Shown: positions 10,454 to 22,710, counted from the stretch's first letter. The stretch is DNA of 64,000 nt from Tritrichomonas foetus (GCA_001839685.1 MLAK01001004.1:54837-118836); one strand, 5' to 3'. The notes: generated by a model not told the origin, from the sequence alone. Numbers and translations: made by a program.

Positions 10454-11821
10454 TCATTTCTGGCTTCTAGGTGATAATGATGTTGGTGATTTTACAATCT
10501 TCGACTTATTCGGTGATTTCCTTCTTGCTGTGCGTGACTGGAGAAGAGCCTTTGTTTCGCGGTCTTCTTCAATCTGCTCGAGTACTACTTCCAGTAATTC
10601 TTGACCATCCCATAAGAATGGCTCGCCAAAAGTGGATTGATAATCTTCCAAAAGCGGAACCAATCGATTGTTTATTCTTGGTAAATCAATTGCACATTGT
10701 TTCCTCGATCTTTCTTCAGCAACGAGTGCTGTTGCCATCGAATACTTACGAGTTGTTAAGCGATTAGTTCGATTCGTTAAAGCATTCAAGCGGTTGTATT
10801 CGGCTAAGATTTCTTCTCGTTCGTAACAAAGTTTCAAAAGTGGTGCAATATGCTCTTTCAAGTTTTCAAGACGATTTATTTCTGATTCAAGAGCAACAAG
10901 TGTACGAGGTACATAGTTCTGACTATAGGCAAATGGAAAATCATCAGAAGAAGGAACAGGGATATGCAATTCTCCCCATAATTCAATTAATTTTGATTTT
11001 GCATCTTCAATGAATTCAGGAATCCTTCTTTCTTTTTCACCAAGTAATTCATTCAAGTATTCGCTCAGAGAATTCACATAGGCTCTACTACATTTTTCAG
11101 ACTCATCAATTTCTTTGGGCTCATTTCCCAACACTCTCTCAATTTTTCGAATTTGTTTAACTAAAGCTTTTCGATTTCCTTGGTTTTTTGCCAGGATATT
11201 TTGCAGTCTTGTTCTTTTATTTCGAATTTCCTCAAGAACTTCTTCGCCAAGTGTCCTGGGTCTTTCAACTGGACCAAGTTCTAAGTTTTCATGAAGCACT
11301 TGTAATTCAGAACATATTTGGTCGACCTCTGCATTTCTTTTGTCAATGATTTCCTTCATTGTTGAAAGGAGTTCCGTCATTCTGGCGATTTTTGCGCGGC
11401 TGAAATTCGTTCCTTCTGTTGCGAAGTCGCCTCTTTCGAAAATTTCCAATGTATTGAATGATTGAGTTAATGCGTCGAAAAGGATTTTGTATTCCTTTCT
11501 TTGGTTCTCCATTTCTTTTTCGAGGCGGTCAATTCGATTGTTTGCGTTTGATATTCTTTGGCGCAATGGAATATTTTCGTTCACTGTGTAGGTTTCATCG
11601 ACACCATAGCTTCTGAATTTTTCGGCGAGCTTGGATTCGGTTTTTTGAGCTTCGGCTTCAAGAAGATGCATTTGATGCATATTGTTTTTGAGAACTTGGC
11701 GGAAGAGCTCCTGAACTTTCTCGTTGATTTCCTGGTATTGATTTTCGGCTTCTTCTTCGGTGAATCCAATCTTTGCCCAGATTTCTTCGAGTTGGTTTTC
11801 TATATTTACTTCGATCTTCAT
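10454..11821 (-). CDS. MAP65/Ase1/PRC1-family microtubule-bundling protein
   Basis: 455 residues, almost entirely helical coiled coil. The N-terminus (LEEIWAKIGFTEEEAENQYQ) matches the family's opening, where a Trp-containing helix leads the dimerisation rod. The C-terminal half has LIELWGELHIP, then FPFAYSQNYVPRTLVALE, EREEILAEYNRLN, RKQCAIDLPRINNRL and FGEPFLWDG, matching the spectrin-like microtubule-binding domain of MAP65/Ase1. The tail is basic and Ser/Pro rich, as expected for a regulated microtubule contact. Members crosslink antiparallel microtubules in the spindle midzone or cytoskeletal arrays; in trichomonads the axostyle-pelta or spindle would be plausible sites (inference). Start is the first ATG; its 3' end converges on the BEACH gene with about 220 bases between. 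Confidence 0.8.
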   Translation of the reverse strand: MKIEVNIENQLEEIWAKIGFTEEEAENQYQEINEKVQELFRQVLKNNMHQMHLLEAEAQKTESKLAEKFRSYGVDETYTVNENIPLRQRISNANNRIDRLEKEMENQRKEYKILFDALTQSFNTLEIFERGDFATEGTNFSRAKIARMTELLSTMKEIIDKRNAEVDQICSELQVLHENLELGPVERPRTLGEEVLEEIRNKRTRLQNILAKNQGNRKALVKQIRKIERVLGNEPKEIDESEKCSRAYVNSLSEYLNELLGEKERRIPEFIEDAKSKLIELWGELHIPVPSSDDFPFAYSQNYVPRTLVALESEINRLENLKEHIAPLLKLCYEREEILAEYNRLNALTNRTNRLTTRKYSMATALVAEERSRKQCAIDLPRINNRLVPLLEDYQSTFGEPFLWDGQELLEVVLEQIEEDRETKALLQSRTARRKSPNKSKIVKSPTSLSPRSQK

Positions 11822-12599
11822 TTTGTCTTTTTTTTCTTTGAATTTTTTTTTTGTGTTTTAATTTTTGGCGCTTTTATTTTTGAATGGAAACCGTTGGGCA
11901 ATTGTGGGAGATGTTCTTTCATTTTTTTCTGTAATTGTTAGTTTAATCATAACGTCATGTGTTGTGAATTATTCTATTTTTATTTGGCTTTACAATAAAA
12001 CTTTTTATACGTTTATATGGTCTTCAACACTTATCAAAGCTTTTCAAAACAATAATTCAAATTGTCATTTCTATGAGACTTATGAAAAAGTTTAATTCTG
12101 TATTGACTGCCAATGACAAGAAAGCTTAATGTGAAATATAAATGGAAAAATTGATTTTCCTGTAATCAGAAAATAAAATTCCAAATTATATGAAGAATTA
12201 ACAAGACTATTAAGTTTAACAGAAAAAGACATCAAAAAGAAAAACAATTAGAAATTCGAAAGAAAATTCATTCACAAGAAGAAATAGCAAAAATTATCAT
12301 CTATTTATATTAATTTTACTTCAACTTATGATATCAATGTATAATTAATATCATAATTCATGTTTATGTCAATATTTGATTTAAAATATTAATTGATATT
12401 CAAAAAACACCATTCAATATCAAGACTGACAAATAATTGAACTTCTAAATAACAATAGATAAAATCTACATGAAAAGAAGTTCCAATATATAACAATTGT
12501 TGAAGGAATTGTAAATGACTATTAGTCAACTATAATCAAGAAAGAAATTAAAAAAAATAAAAAAGATTTAATAAAATGTACATAATATCTCATTTGAAT
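11822..12599. other. Intergenic spacer upstream of the MAP65-like gene
   Basis: AT-rich spacer of about 780 bases between the start of the MAP65-like gene and the 3' end of the importin-like gene, both on the minus strand. ORFs here are short and without motifs. It contains one GAAAAAGTTT copy near 12084, a motif that recurs near gene starts elsewhere in the window. Confidence 0.5.
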
Positions 12600-15002
12600 T
12601 CATTTCAATAAGTCTGTGAGCTTCATTTGTGCTTTCTTCGATTTTCCGACTTGTTCAATAACAGCATTTTCGATAGATTTGTCATTCTTAACAATTGTTG
12701 AAAATGATTTCTTAATCATTTCAATTGTTGATTCCTTGAAATCATCCATTGAGTTGTCATCATTAATCAGCATATCTGAATAAAGGGAAGCAAGCCCCAT
12801 TTTCGCGAAGGCAAAGCGTTGATCTTCAGAAACAGCCTTATCCAAAGTTATGATGACATTTTCGAATCCCTCATCTGCATCAAAAGGCATAAAATCGAAG
12901 AAATGAAGGACTGTATCCATATCAACTTTGGCATTTTTCTCAGAAACATAAACATTTAGAATTAATTTAATAAATGAAATTTTTGCAGATGTATCTTTTT
13001 CATCTTCATCCTCTTCCTCTTCTTTTTCTTCTTCTTCATCTTCTTCCTCTTCACTTGAATCTGAATCAATGATGAATTTTGAAAATATATCTAGGAAGCT
13101 GTCAGGTGGAGAAATACTGGCTGGATATTCTTTATAAATGTCTGAAATGACGTCAGCAGCAAGTGCAACTTCATGCTTTGGTTTAATATGTGGTAAAACT
13201 GTCAAAATTCTATTGGCAATCACTGTACACATTCCATCATTGATTGAGGTACAATCTATTGCACTTCTGAGAACTTCACATAATTTTCCAAAAGCATATT
13301 CTGGCTTATCATCAAGCCATTCAATGATATTTTGTATAATGATTAAATTTGAAGGATAATAATGACAAAAATCACACATATAATCAAATAATTGTTCAGG
13401 TAATGGAATACAATGTGTTGGAATTGAACCGTTTAATAGTGGAAGTTGTCCATTCACCAATTTTTCATTGAATTCATGAAATTCATCTTCAGGAATATCA
13501 TAAAGTTTTATTAGTTTATGGAATGTCATGATTAGAAGATCCATTTTTTCATATGAATCAGTTGTAAGTGCAATTGGAAGGATTTTCTTAAGGATTTCAT
13601 TAGCCGTCTCTTTATTGAATTTCTTTGGACATTCTAAAAATGTTCCACATGCTCGTAATTTATCTTCTAAGACATTAGAGGACAATTCTTTAAGGACAAA
13701 CTGTGAAAGCTGTGAAGAAAAATCACAATTGATATCTTCAGATTTGGTTAATTCAGCTAAATTTGAAGCAAGATCAAAAGCTCGTTTAGAGTTTTTAATA
13801 GATCCTTCTTTCAGGATTGCATCTGGAAGTTTTGGAATTGATGGCATAATTGATTCTTCTGCTTGTGATTTAAATAATTTCATCAAGGTGAGGAAATAAT
13901 TCGAAATATATGGAAATGCTTCATATTCCTCTTCTTTAACAAGATGCACACAAATATCAATGAATTGTTGATAAATTTCATCAATGTAAATCGAGCAGGA
14001 TGTTCCAAGTGCACTTGTAATGTCAATACACTGACCTTTTACGAAAATATCTTCTGTTTCAGTGACTGTTTTAGAAACAAACTCAGCAATTGTTTCAGCA
14101 ATCTCTTCGTCTATTTCATATGCCAAGTCATCATCACTATCATCAATGATAATAAATCGTTTAAGTATCTTAAAGAAATATTTCTTATTTGTGCAACGTG
14201 GATATAAATTAATGACTGTATTTACACCATCAATGTTGTTAATTAATTGACAAGAAATGAGCGAGAGTAAAACGCGAGTTACTAAGTATCTAACATGTTC
14301 ATCTTTATGTGCAATTAATGGAATAATTTTTTCTTTTATAAAAGTCTCACTGCCGCGTTCCTCATTATAGAATCTTAAGATGAGATATAATGTACTTAAT
14401 ATGTATTCTGGCTTTTGGATGTATTTTTCCACTGTTTGGTAAACAAAATCAGCTGCTTCAGGCTCAGTTTCATAATAGTCAACAGAAATTGATGCGAAAA
14501 ACGCTAAAGCGGCGGGACCTTTTGGTTTATCAAACAAATCCGTAACATTTGTGAAAATTTTATCAACAATAGAATTGTCAAGAATAGTAAGTGCAAAATT
14601 AACTATATGATTTAAATAATCAATCGGAAGAGCCTTATTTTCTTCAATATATTTTTGTATGATTGTAATTACATTTCCAAACAATAGTAACAAGTTCTCT
14701 TCTGGAAGGAAAGGTGCAATCACAATTAAAGGCTTGCTGTTGTTAATTCTTTCTTCAATTGATAATGATGTGTCAGAAATGCGAATAATTGAGTCTTTGA
14801 TGCTTGGAGGAACTTCCTCACGAAATGAAGGATCGAGTTCTACGTAGCTGTTTAACAATTTAAAAAATTCCCAAAATGTGGATAAATGATCTGTCGCGAT
14901 AGATAACAAGTACTGCCATAATCTGACTTTTTCGATGACTGCTTCTGTTTTTTCGGGTGTCTTGTCGGATATGTATGCTTTAAGCGAATTATATAAATCC
15001 AT
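12600..15002 (-). CDS. HEAT-repeat protein, importin-beta-like
   Basis: An 800-residue alpha-solenoid protein if translation begins at the ATG at 15002 (MDLYNSLKAY). Repeated helix pairs run throughout, for example VRYLVTRVLLSL and YILSTLYLILRFY, and a strongly acidic loop rich in Glu/Asp lies near residues 645-670, like acidic loops in karyopherins. Karyopherins carry cargo through nuclear pores, but no diagnostic Ran-binding motif could be identified, so importin is a best guess within HEAT proteins. The reading frame is open further upstream; an in-frame ATG at 15140 would add 46 residues. I chose 15002 because the added segment looks unlike the rest and GTGAAAAAGTTAAG lies about 45 bases before it. 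Confidence 0.6.
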   Translation of the reverse strand: MDLYNSLKAYISDKTPEKTEAVIEKVRLWQYLLSIATDHLSTFWEFFKLLNSYVELDPSFREEVPPSIKDSIIRISDTSLSIEERINNSKPLIVIAPFLPEENLLLLFGNVITIIQKYIEENKALPIDYLNHIVNFALTILDNSIVDKIFTNVTDLFDKPKGPAALAFFASISVDYYETEPEAADFVYQTVEKYIQKPEYILSTLYLILRFYNEERGSETFIKEKIIPLIAHKDEHVRYLVTRVLLSLISCQLINNIDGVNTVINLYPRCTNKKYFFKILKRFIIIDDSDDDLAYEIDEEIAETIAEFVSKTVTETEDIFVKGQCIDITSALGTSCSIYIDEIYQQFIDICVHLVKEEEYEAFPYISNYFLTLMKLFKSQAEESIMPSIPKLPDAILKEGSIKNSKRAFDLASNLAELTKSEDINCDFSSQLSQFVLKELSSNVLEDKLRACGTFLECPKKFNKETANEILKKILPIALTTDSYEKMDLLIMTFHKLIKLYDIPEDEFHEFNEKLVNGQLPLLNGSIPTHCIPLPEQLFDYMCDFCHYYPSNLIIIQNIIEWLDDKPEYAFGKLCEVLRSAIDCTSINDGMCTVIANRILTVLPHIKPKHEVALAADVISDIYKEYPASISPPDSFLDIFSKFIIDSDSSEEEEDEEEEKEEEEDEDEKDTSAKISFIKLILNVYVSEKNAKVDMDTVLHFFDFMPFDADEGFENVIITLDKAVSEDQRFAFAKMGLASLYSDMLINDDNSMDDFKESTIEMIKKSFSTIVKNDKSIENAVIEQVGKSKKAQMKLTDLLK

Positions 15003-15140
15003 TTTGTGGCTAAAAAAGAACTCAAAACGTCCACTTTCACTTAACTTTTTCACACAACGATTATTTAAAAAATTTCCAATATTCCGAAAAGGCCGAATTC
15101 TGGTCACTGCCTGAGAATTATTACCTATTAAGTCTTTCAT

Positions 15141-15609
15141 TGGATGAAGGCCATGATGGTACAAGAAATGGTGATTTTGATCTTTTCATGTTATTTAACG
15201 TGAAAAAATGACAATATATGTGACTAGATATAACATATGTGACTCACATCATAATATTTTCATATAATAAATACGATAAGAGATCATAATTCATAAATTT
15301 CATATCAATTTTTGGAATGTTTTTTTTGATGTAAGTTAACATACATAAAATTGTGTTATTACTTGGTCATTTCATGTTATGTCTTTCATCATTATTGGAT
15401 TTCATTTATGTGACGTGTCAAGTGTAAAATAACTTTCACTAAAGTATTATATCTAGTAATATACAGAGAAGCATGATTATTGTTATTTCAAAATGACTTT
15501 TTGATCAACTTAAAGAATTCTGCACCAAAAGTCAAGACAAATTTTCTGACCCATTCAAAAATTCTAAAAAATATGATTGAAAGAATAATTTTCAAAGAAA
15601 TATTAATTG
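15141..15609. other. Divergent promoter region between importin-like and BTB-BACK-F5/8C genes
   Basis: About 470 AT-rich bases between two divergent genes (600 if the importin-like gene starts at 15002). It contains TCATTTTTTC on the minus strand near 15200-15212 and TTTCACTAA on the plus strand near 15435, both resembling trichomonad initiators. No coding sequence is supported. Confidence 0.4.
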
Positions 15610-16908
15610 ATGGAAAAAAGAAATCTTCATTTATCAGCATCAGGACTGTTAAAAGCTACACAAACAACTCATCTTGAGAATGACTTTCAATTTCTTTTTC
15701 AAAATCTATACTATAAATGTTCACGTTTTTTGGCATGCTTCATTTCCCCAAAGGTTTGTGATCTTATAAAATTAGATCCAACAACAAACACCTTTAAAAT
15801 AAAGATTGATTGGGATCATTATAGCACTGAAGAAGATACATTTGACGATGAAAATCAAAGTAACCTGATACAAGATGTATTTACCAAACTCACATATTTA
15901 ATGAAAGGGAAAGAGATTGAAATCAACAAAAAAGAAGAAGATATTTTGATTAAAATGGCATTAGAACTTGGAAATGGTGAATTACTATCAATGCTAAAGA
16001 AAGAAGGTGATACAATGAAAGTTGAAAATGTGATTGAAAAGTTAAATGTTTTATCACAAAGCCATATTACAACTGAAGAAGAAATTGCATTTATTGCTTC
16101 ACATTTCACAGAATTTACTGAAAAACAAATTAAGGAGATGTGTGTTGATACATTAGAGTCTGTTATGAGCCATCCAAAATTTGTAATTAAAAATGAAAAT
16201 TGGCTATATGATTTAATAATTTCACTCGGCAAAAAATATGATGTTTTACTTTCATATGTGGAATTTGAATATCTCTGTGATGAAAAAATGAATGATTTCC
16301 TAGAAAAAATAGAATTTGATGATTTAAATATTAAAATATGGAGGAACTTATGTAGGAGACTAAAACTTCATGTTGATTCGCATCTTCACTATACTCGTCA
16401 TATCGGGGTTCATATTCCATATGAAAATGAACCTTTTAAAGGTATTTTTAATAAGTTGAATGAAGAGTGTAATGGAAATGCTATTTCAAAAGAAATTGTT
16501 TTAACCAAAGCATCTGATGGAGGCTCTTGTCATAGCCAATTCATAAATTATTCTTCAGATAATTGTCATTCGATAAGTGGTGAAAATAATTGGCTTTTGT
16601 TTGACTTTCAAAAAAGAGCCGTTATTCTACAAAGTTACACTTTGCAATCCCCTTCATCAAATTCATACTTCCTTATATCATGGTCAATTGAAGGGTCTAA
16701 TGACAAAACTAATTGGGCTCTTATAGATAAACAAATAACTCGAGATATATGTGCTAATAATTTGTTTAAGACTTTCACTTGTAACTCTGAACAATCATAT
16801 CAGTATATTCGTTTACGCAGGGAAGCGCCAGATTCAGAAGGATCTAATTATATCACGTTTAAAAATATAGAATTCTTTGGTTATTTAGTAAATGCTGAAG
16901 ATAAATAA
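15610..16908 (+). CDS. BTB-BACK-like protein with C-terminal F5/8 type C (discoidin) domain
   Basis: 432 residues from the ATG at 15610 (the frame is open one TTG codon earlier). The N-terminal ~90 residues (SARFLACFISPKVCDLI-like region) and the helical middle, with SHITTEEEIAFIASHF and NENWLYDLIISLGKKY, resemble the degenerate BTB plus BACK module of a large trichomonad family. The C-terminal ~150 residues form an F5/8C beta-sandwich: ASDGGSCHSQFINYSSDNCH, NNWLLFDFQKRAVILQSYTLQS, SWSIEGSNDKTNWALID and YIRLRREAPDSEGSNYITFKNIEFFG. F5/8C domains bind glycans or lipids; with BACK, a substrate adaptor role for ubiquitin ligases is possible but unproven. There is no signal peptide, so the protein is probably cytosolic. 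TAAA overlaps the stop. Confidence 0.75.
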   Translation: MEKRNLHLSASGLLKATQTTHLENDFQFLFQNLYYKCSRFLACFISPKVCDLIKLDPTTNTFKIKIDWDHYSTEEDTFDDENQSNLIQDVFTKLTYLMKGKEIEINKKEEDILIKMALELGNGELLSMLKKEGDTMKVENVIEKLNVLSQSHITTEEEIAFIASHFTEFTEKQIKEMCVDTLESVMSHPKFVIKNENWLYDLIISLGKKYDVLLSYVEFEYLCDEKMNDFLEKIEFDDLNIKIWRNLCRRLKLHVDSHLHYTRHIGVHIPYENEPFKGIFNKLNEECNGNAISKEIVLTKASDGGSCHSQFINYSSDNCHSISGENNWLLFDFQKRAVILQSYTLQSPSSNSYFLISWSIEGSNDKTNWALIDKQITRDICANNLFKTFTCNSEQSYQYIRLRREAPDSEGSNYITFKNIEFFGYLVNAEDK

Positions 16909-17000
16909 ACATTTCTTAATGGGTTTATAAATTTATTATTGTAAAAAAAATTACTATCAAAATAAAGATTATTAAAATTAGTTTAATTAACTGATTTAAT

Positions 17001-19354
<2,354 letters not shown>

Positions 19355-19361
19355 TCATTTT
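19355..19361 (+). promoter_or_regulatory. Initiator-like motif TCATTTT before phosphatase gene
   Basis: TCATTTT fits the trichomonad initiator consensus and lies 32 bases before the ATG at 19387. A GAAAAAGTTTAATAAA block at 19331-19346 sits just upstream. Confidence 0.45.
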
Positions 19362-19386
19362 ATTTAACAAATTTTCAATTTTCGCC

Positions 19387-20427
19387 ATGCATCAGTCACA
19401 ACTTCATCAGACAATTCTAGCCATCCTCACTGCTCGAATGCACGGAGGACACACACAGACTTCGTTTCCATGCCACTCGTCAATAATTCAAATCATAAAA
19501 TCAGCACAATTAGTATTTTCCAAAGAGCCATCCCTCCTCGAGCTTGAAGGGAACTTCACAGTTGTCGGCGACATCCATGGAAACATTGATGATCTCCTCA
19601 GAATTTTCGAAAAGCGCGGGTATCCTCCATTCACAAATTATTTGTTTCTTGGCGACTACGTCGACCGCGGAAGCCATTCACCCGAAGTAATTATTCTCCT
19701 CTTCTGTTTGAAGATACTCTACCCACAGAATATATTCCTTATTCGTGGAAATCATGAATGCGAAACAGTAACGAACATTTACGGATTCAGAAGGGACTGC
19801 ACCAAAAGGTTCAGCCAACGAATATACAAAAAGTTCATGAAGTGCTTCATGCATCTCCCCTTCGCTGCAGTTATCAACGATAGTTATATATGCCTCCACG
19901 GAGGGATGAGCCCCCATCTGGAGTCACTCGAAGACCTGATGGACCTAGACAAGCCCATGATTTCTGCTGACTCGGAAATAGCCCGCGATATCGTATGGAG
20001 TGATCCACTCGAATCCGCCGACGGCTTCACACCGAGTGACAGAGGTACAGGTTACTTCTTTAACAATAAAAAGCTCGACAAATTCCTCAAAGCCAACAAT
20101 TTGAAGATGATGATTCGATCCCACGAAAGCTGCATGGATGGCTATGAAAAGCCACTCACCAACTGCTTGACAATATTCAGCAACACTGACTATTGCGGAA
20201 TGAATAATAATGCAGCTGTGGCTATAATCGACCAGGACGAGGACTCGTTTCGGACAGAGATATTTTCCCCGCTCACGTGTGACGACCTGGAAATGAGGAG
20301 AGTCATAATTCCTGAGTGGATATTCACAGAAATGACAGAAAACTCAATTCCAATGAAAGAACCGTGCGTTGTATCACCTCAAGACTTACTTGACGCACTT
20401 TCCGGACCACCTTTAAATTTGTTTTGA
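19387..20427 (+). CDS. PPP-family serine/threonine phosphatase (PP1-like)
   Basis: 346 residues, the normal size for a PP1/PP2A catalytic subunit. All metal-binding signatures are present: GDIHGN (61-66), GDYVDRG (about 89-95), RGNHE (120-124), the LHGGMSPHL block near 170 and RSHES near 240. The last has Ser where most PPP enzymes have Ala (RAHE). These enzymes dephosphorylate Ser/Thr on proteins; specificity normally comes from regulatory subunits and cannot be read here. The gene uses clearly more G/C-ending codons than its neighbours (for example CTC, GAC, CGC), perhaps from high expression or different history. Trichomonads carry many PP1-like paralogues, so no exact name is given. Confidence 0.92.
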   Translation: MHQSQLHQTILAILTARMHGGHTQTSFPCHSSIIQIIKSAQLVFSKEPSLLELEGNFTVVGDIHGNIDDLLRIFEKRGYPPFTNYLFLGDYVDRGSHSPEVIILLFCLKILYPQNIFLIRGNHECETVTNIYGFRRDCTKRFSQRIYKKFMKCFMHLPFAAVINDSYICLHGGMSPHLESLEDLMDLDKPMISADSEIARDIVWSDPLESADGFTPSDRGTGYFFNNKKLDKFLKANNLKMMIRSHESCMDGYEKPLTNCLTIFSNTDYCGMNNNAAVAIIDQDEDSFRTEIFSPLTCDDLEMRRVIIPEWIFTEMTENSIPMKEPCVVSPQDLLDALSGPPLNLF

Positions 20428-20867
20428 TATATAATCATAAATAAATCTATTTATCGACATAATTATTAATATTTTATTGTTTAATTAATGATACTTTTAT
20501 GGAAATATGATTTTGGAAGAAAATAAATAAGGCAGAGGGAATCTTTGCTTTTTTTTCTCTGTATTTTGTCTATTCTATTTATATAACATCATACTTTTGT
20601 GTAATATCAAATCTCATAAATATCTAGTGCTAAAAAGATAGATTCTTATTTCATTTTTCCCTTCTTTGTGACAATTTGTAGATTTATTTATGATTTTATT
20701 CAAGGGTTAAATGCAGAAAAAGAATTGAATTCAACCACTCATAATAACGATATGAAATCCGAAAATAACTCAATCAACAAATAAAAACTTTGATGTAAAA
20801 ATATTTATTTTTGATTTGATAAATAAGGAAATGTTTAATAAGTAAACAAAGAAGTGGAAAGAGACAA
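20428..20867. other. Intergenic spacer between convergent genes
   Basis: About 440 AT-rich bases between the 3' ends of the phosphatase and exonuclease genes. It contains AATAAATAAGG-type sequence and a TAAA shortly after the phosphatase stop, possible 3'-end signals. No coding potential is seen. Confidence 0.4.
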
Positions 20868-21980
20868 TCATTCAGAGAATTTAATTTTCATTTCTTGAAG
20901 TGTTTCTCGGTTTTTTTCAAGTTTTTGAACAACTTTTTCATAAACTTCTTTAGCCTGCTCAATTTTTATTTTTCCGTTGTAGTGTTGGCCCAAATATTTC
21001 CCTGCGCTTATTAAAGTGAAAGTTTCTCTAAAAATAGAAAGAAGAGCAAGAATGTCTTCCTCTGTCTCATCTTTATAAGATATTTCATTTGAATAAAAAG
21101 ACAATCGAAAATAATTAAAAAATGCAATTTCTCTGTAAAAGCTTGGAGCCATCCAAGTTCGACATTGTTGAGAAATTTGACAAAATTCGAAAAGTTTTTG
21201 CTGAGTTTGAACAAAAGTATTTTGAATTAAAGATGAGTTAATGCAATAAACAGCAGCAAGGCCTGTCATATAAATATCTGCTGCGGCCATTTCTAACAAT
21301 TCTTTATTGATCATATTTTTGAATGGATTTTCTTGATCTTTATATAAAAACATGATAATATCGAAGTACGAATGTTTCCCATAATTTAGCTTTTCACAAG
21401 CTTTTTCTGCAAGAGGATCCATTTCAATAGCTTCATTCACAAACCACTTCAATCCTCTAACACGAGTATTTAATAAGTGATTTTGAATATTTTTTAATGT
21501 TGAAACTTGTGAATCAAAAATATTGTATAAATTGAAATCAATTTTGACACCTGCATCAATCATTGCACAGAAATCTTTTGTGAAATCAAAAGTGAAAATC
21601 ATAATTTGTGGATGTCGAAATATGCAAGAGACAAGTCTGATCACATCGATTGATGTTGGGAAGATGACAATAAATCCTGGTTTATTTCCAACATGTGGAG
21701 CCACTTCTGGCGGATTTTCTGAACGGATGTCAAAATCATCATGAAAGATTTCTCCAAGTTGAATACAACCAAGTGATTTTTCAACTGAACCAAGACAGAA
21801 TCCTTCACAATCAACAGAAATGTTAATAAATTTTCCATTATCAGCTCTCAAAATTAAATCGTCAATCCAATCAGAAAATTTTTTTATGCTTTCTGAATTT
21901 TCTCTTCGAACAAGAGTAAACTCAGCATCTGTAATTGGACAATTAACATAATCAAGATTAAATTCTGTCTCTTCTGTCAT
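20868..21980 (-). CDS. DEDD-type 3'-5' exonuclease-like protein
   Basis: 370 residues. The pattern of an RNase D/WRN-type exonuclease domain is visible: Exo I at D57/E59 in ISVDCEG, Exo II around D132/D136 in FTFDFTKDF followed by a D156 segment (NIFDSQ), and Exo III with the final Asp235 in MAAADIYMTGLAAVYCIN. The tyrosine expected four residues before the last Asp in DEDDy enzymes is replaced here by Met, so activity could be altered. The remaining ~130 residues are helical. EXD1-like or RNA-processing proteins are the nearest remembered relatives, and the substrate cannot be deduced. It is divergent from the acetyltransferase gene, with a 70-base spacer, and has TCATTTT 16 bases before its ATG. 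Confidence 0.6.
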   Translation of the reverse strand: MTEETEFNLDYVNCPITDAEFTLVRRENSESIKKFSDWIDDLILRADNGKFINISVDCEGFCLGSVEKSLGCIQLGEIFHDDFDIRSENPPEVAPHVGNKPGFIVIFPTSIDVIRLVSCIFRHPQIMIFTFDFTKDFCAMIDAGVKIDFNLYNIFDSQVSTLKNIQNHLLNTRVRGLKWFVNEAIEMDPLAEKACEKLNYGKHSYFDIIMFLYKDQENPFKNMINKELLEMAAADIYMTGLAAVYCINSSLIQNTFVQTQQKLFEFCQISQQCRTWMAPSFYREIAFFNYFRLSFYSNEISYKDETEEDILALLSIFRETFTLISAGKYLGQHYNGKIKIEQAKEVYEKVVQKLEKNRETLQEMKIKFSE

Positions 21981-21989
21981 ATTCTTAAA

Positions 21990-21996
21990 AAAATGA
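21990..21996 (-). promoter_or_regulatory. Initiator-like motif TCATTTT in a 70-base divergent promoter
   Basis: On the minus strand TCATTTT precedes the exonuclease ATG by about ten bases. The same 70-base spacer must also drive the acetyltransferase gene in the other direction. GGTCG pentamers occur on both sides of the spacer, one in each orientation relative to its gene. Confidence 0.4.
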
Positions 21997-22050
21997 ATAA
22001 ATCGACCATTTTAGAACAGAAAAGATAACCGTATTATATTTGGTCGTTAT

Positions 22051-22710
22051 ATGTCGAAGCCATTAACAAAGGCACAGTTAAGAAAACAAAAAATTAAAGA
22101 AGAAACTGCACTTGCAAATGAAAAGATTAAGAAAGTAAAGGATGCTGATGAAAATCCAAATAATATATCTGATCTCCCAATGTTCCATCATTTCACTAAA
22201 AATGATATCATTGCTGATATGAAGTATTTTGTTCATTGTCCAGAAGAATACCAAGATTGGGTTTTTGACCTCACAAAAAGGAACATGCAAGAATTATATG
22301 AAAAAACGTGGGGATGGAATGACAACAAGAAAAGACATGAGCTTTTCGATGATCTTGCACGTTATTTAATTCTTATAAATGCTGATAAAAAGCCGATAGG
22401 TTTTGCCCACATTCGGTTTGAGTTTGTTCGTGGACAAACCAGAATTTATATCTATGAATTTCAAGTTGAGCCTGAATATCAAGGTAAGGGTGTTGGGAGA
22501 TTCATCATGAATACAACAGAATTCATTGCATTAAAAAGAGGTCTGGAAGCAGTCACTTTAACCGTCTTCAAAATTAATGAAGGCGCTTACGCGTTTTACA
22601 CCAAAATGCACTACATTCCATCTGAAACATCGCCATCAGTAGTCGATCCAGGTCATCCAGATGCATATGATTATGAAATTTTGACAAAAAGTCTTGTTAA
22701 AAAGAAATAA
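22051..22710 (+). CDS. NAA40: NAA40/NatD-type N-alpha-acetyltransferase
   Basis: 219 residues with a GNAT fold. Family features include the basic N-terminal helix, TWGWNDNKKRHEL (the WxW/K...EL segment characteristic of NAA40), YLILINADKKPIGFAHIRF, YIYEFQVEPEYQGKGVG with the acetyl-CoA loop Q/RxxGxG at about 144-149, LTVFKINEGAYAFYTKMHY, and the C-terminal YDYEILTKSL that matches the DCxYEILSK end of eukaryotic NAA40. NAA40 acetylates the N-terminus of histones H4 and H2A, in nucleus and cytosol. Length agrees with the human enzyme. TAAA overlaps the stop. It is divergent from the exonuclease gene. Confidence 0.82.
   Translation: MSKPLTKAQLRKQKIKEETALANEKIKKVKDADENPNNISDLPMFHHFTKNDIIADMKYFVHCPEEYQDWVFDLTKRNMQELYEKTWGWNDNKKRHELFDDLARYLILINADKKPIGFAHIRFEFVRGQTRIYIYEFQVEPEYQGKGVGRFIMNTTEFIALKRGLEAVTLTVFKINEGAYAFYTKMHYIPSETSPSVVDPGHPDAYDYEILTKSLVKKK

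Noticed and set aside
11558..11941. 127-codon plus-strand ORF rich in Phe and Leu
   Set aside because: Antisense to the coiled-coil MAP65-like gene; the Phe-rich composition is the mirror of Glu/Lys-rich codons.
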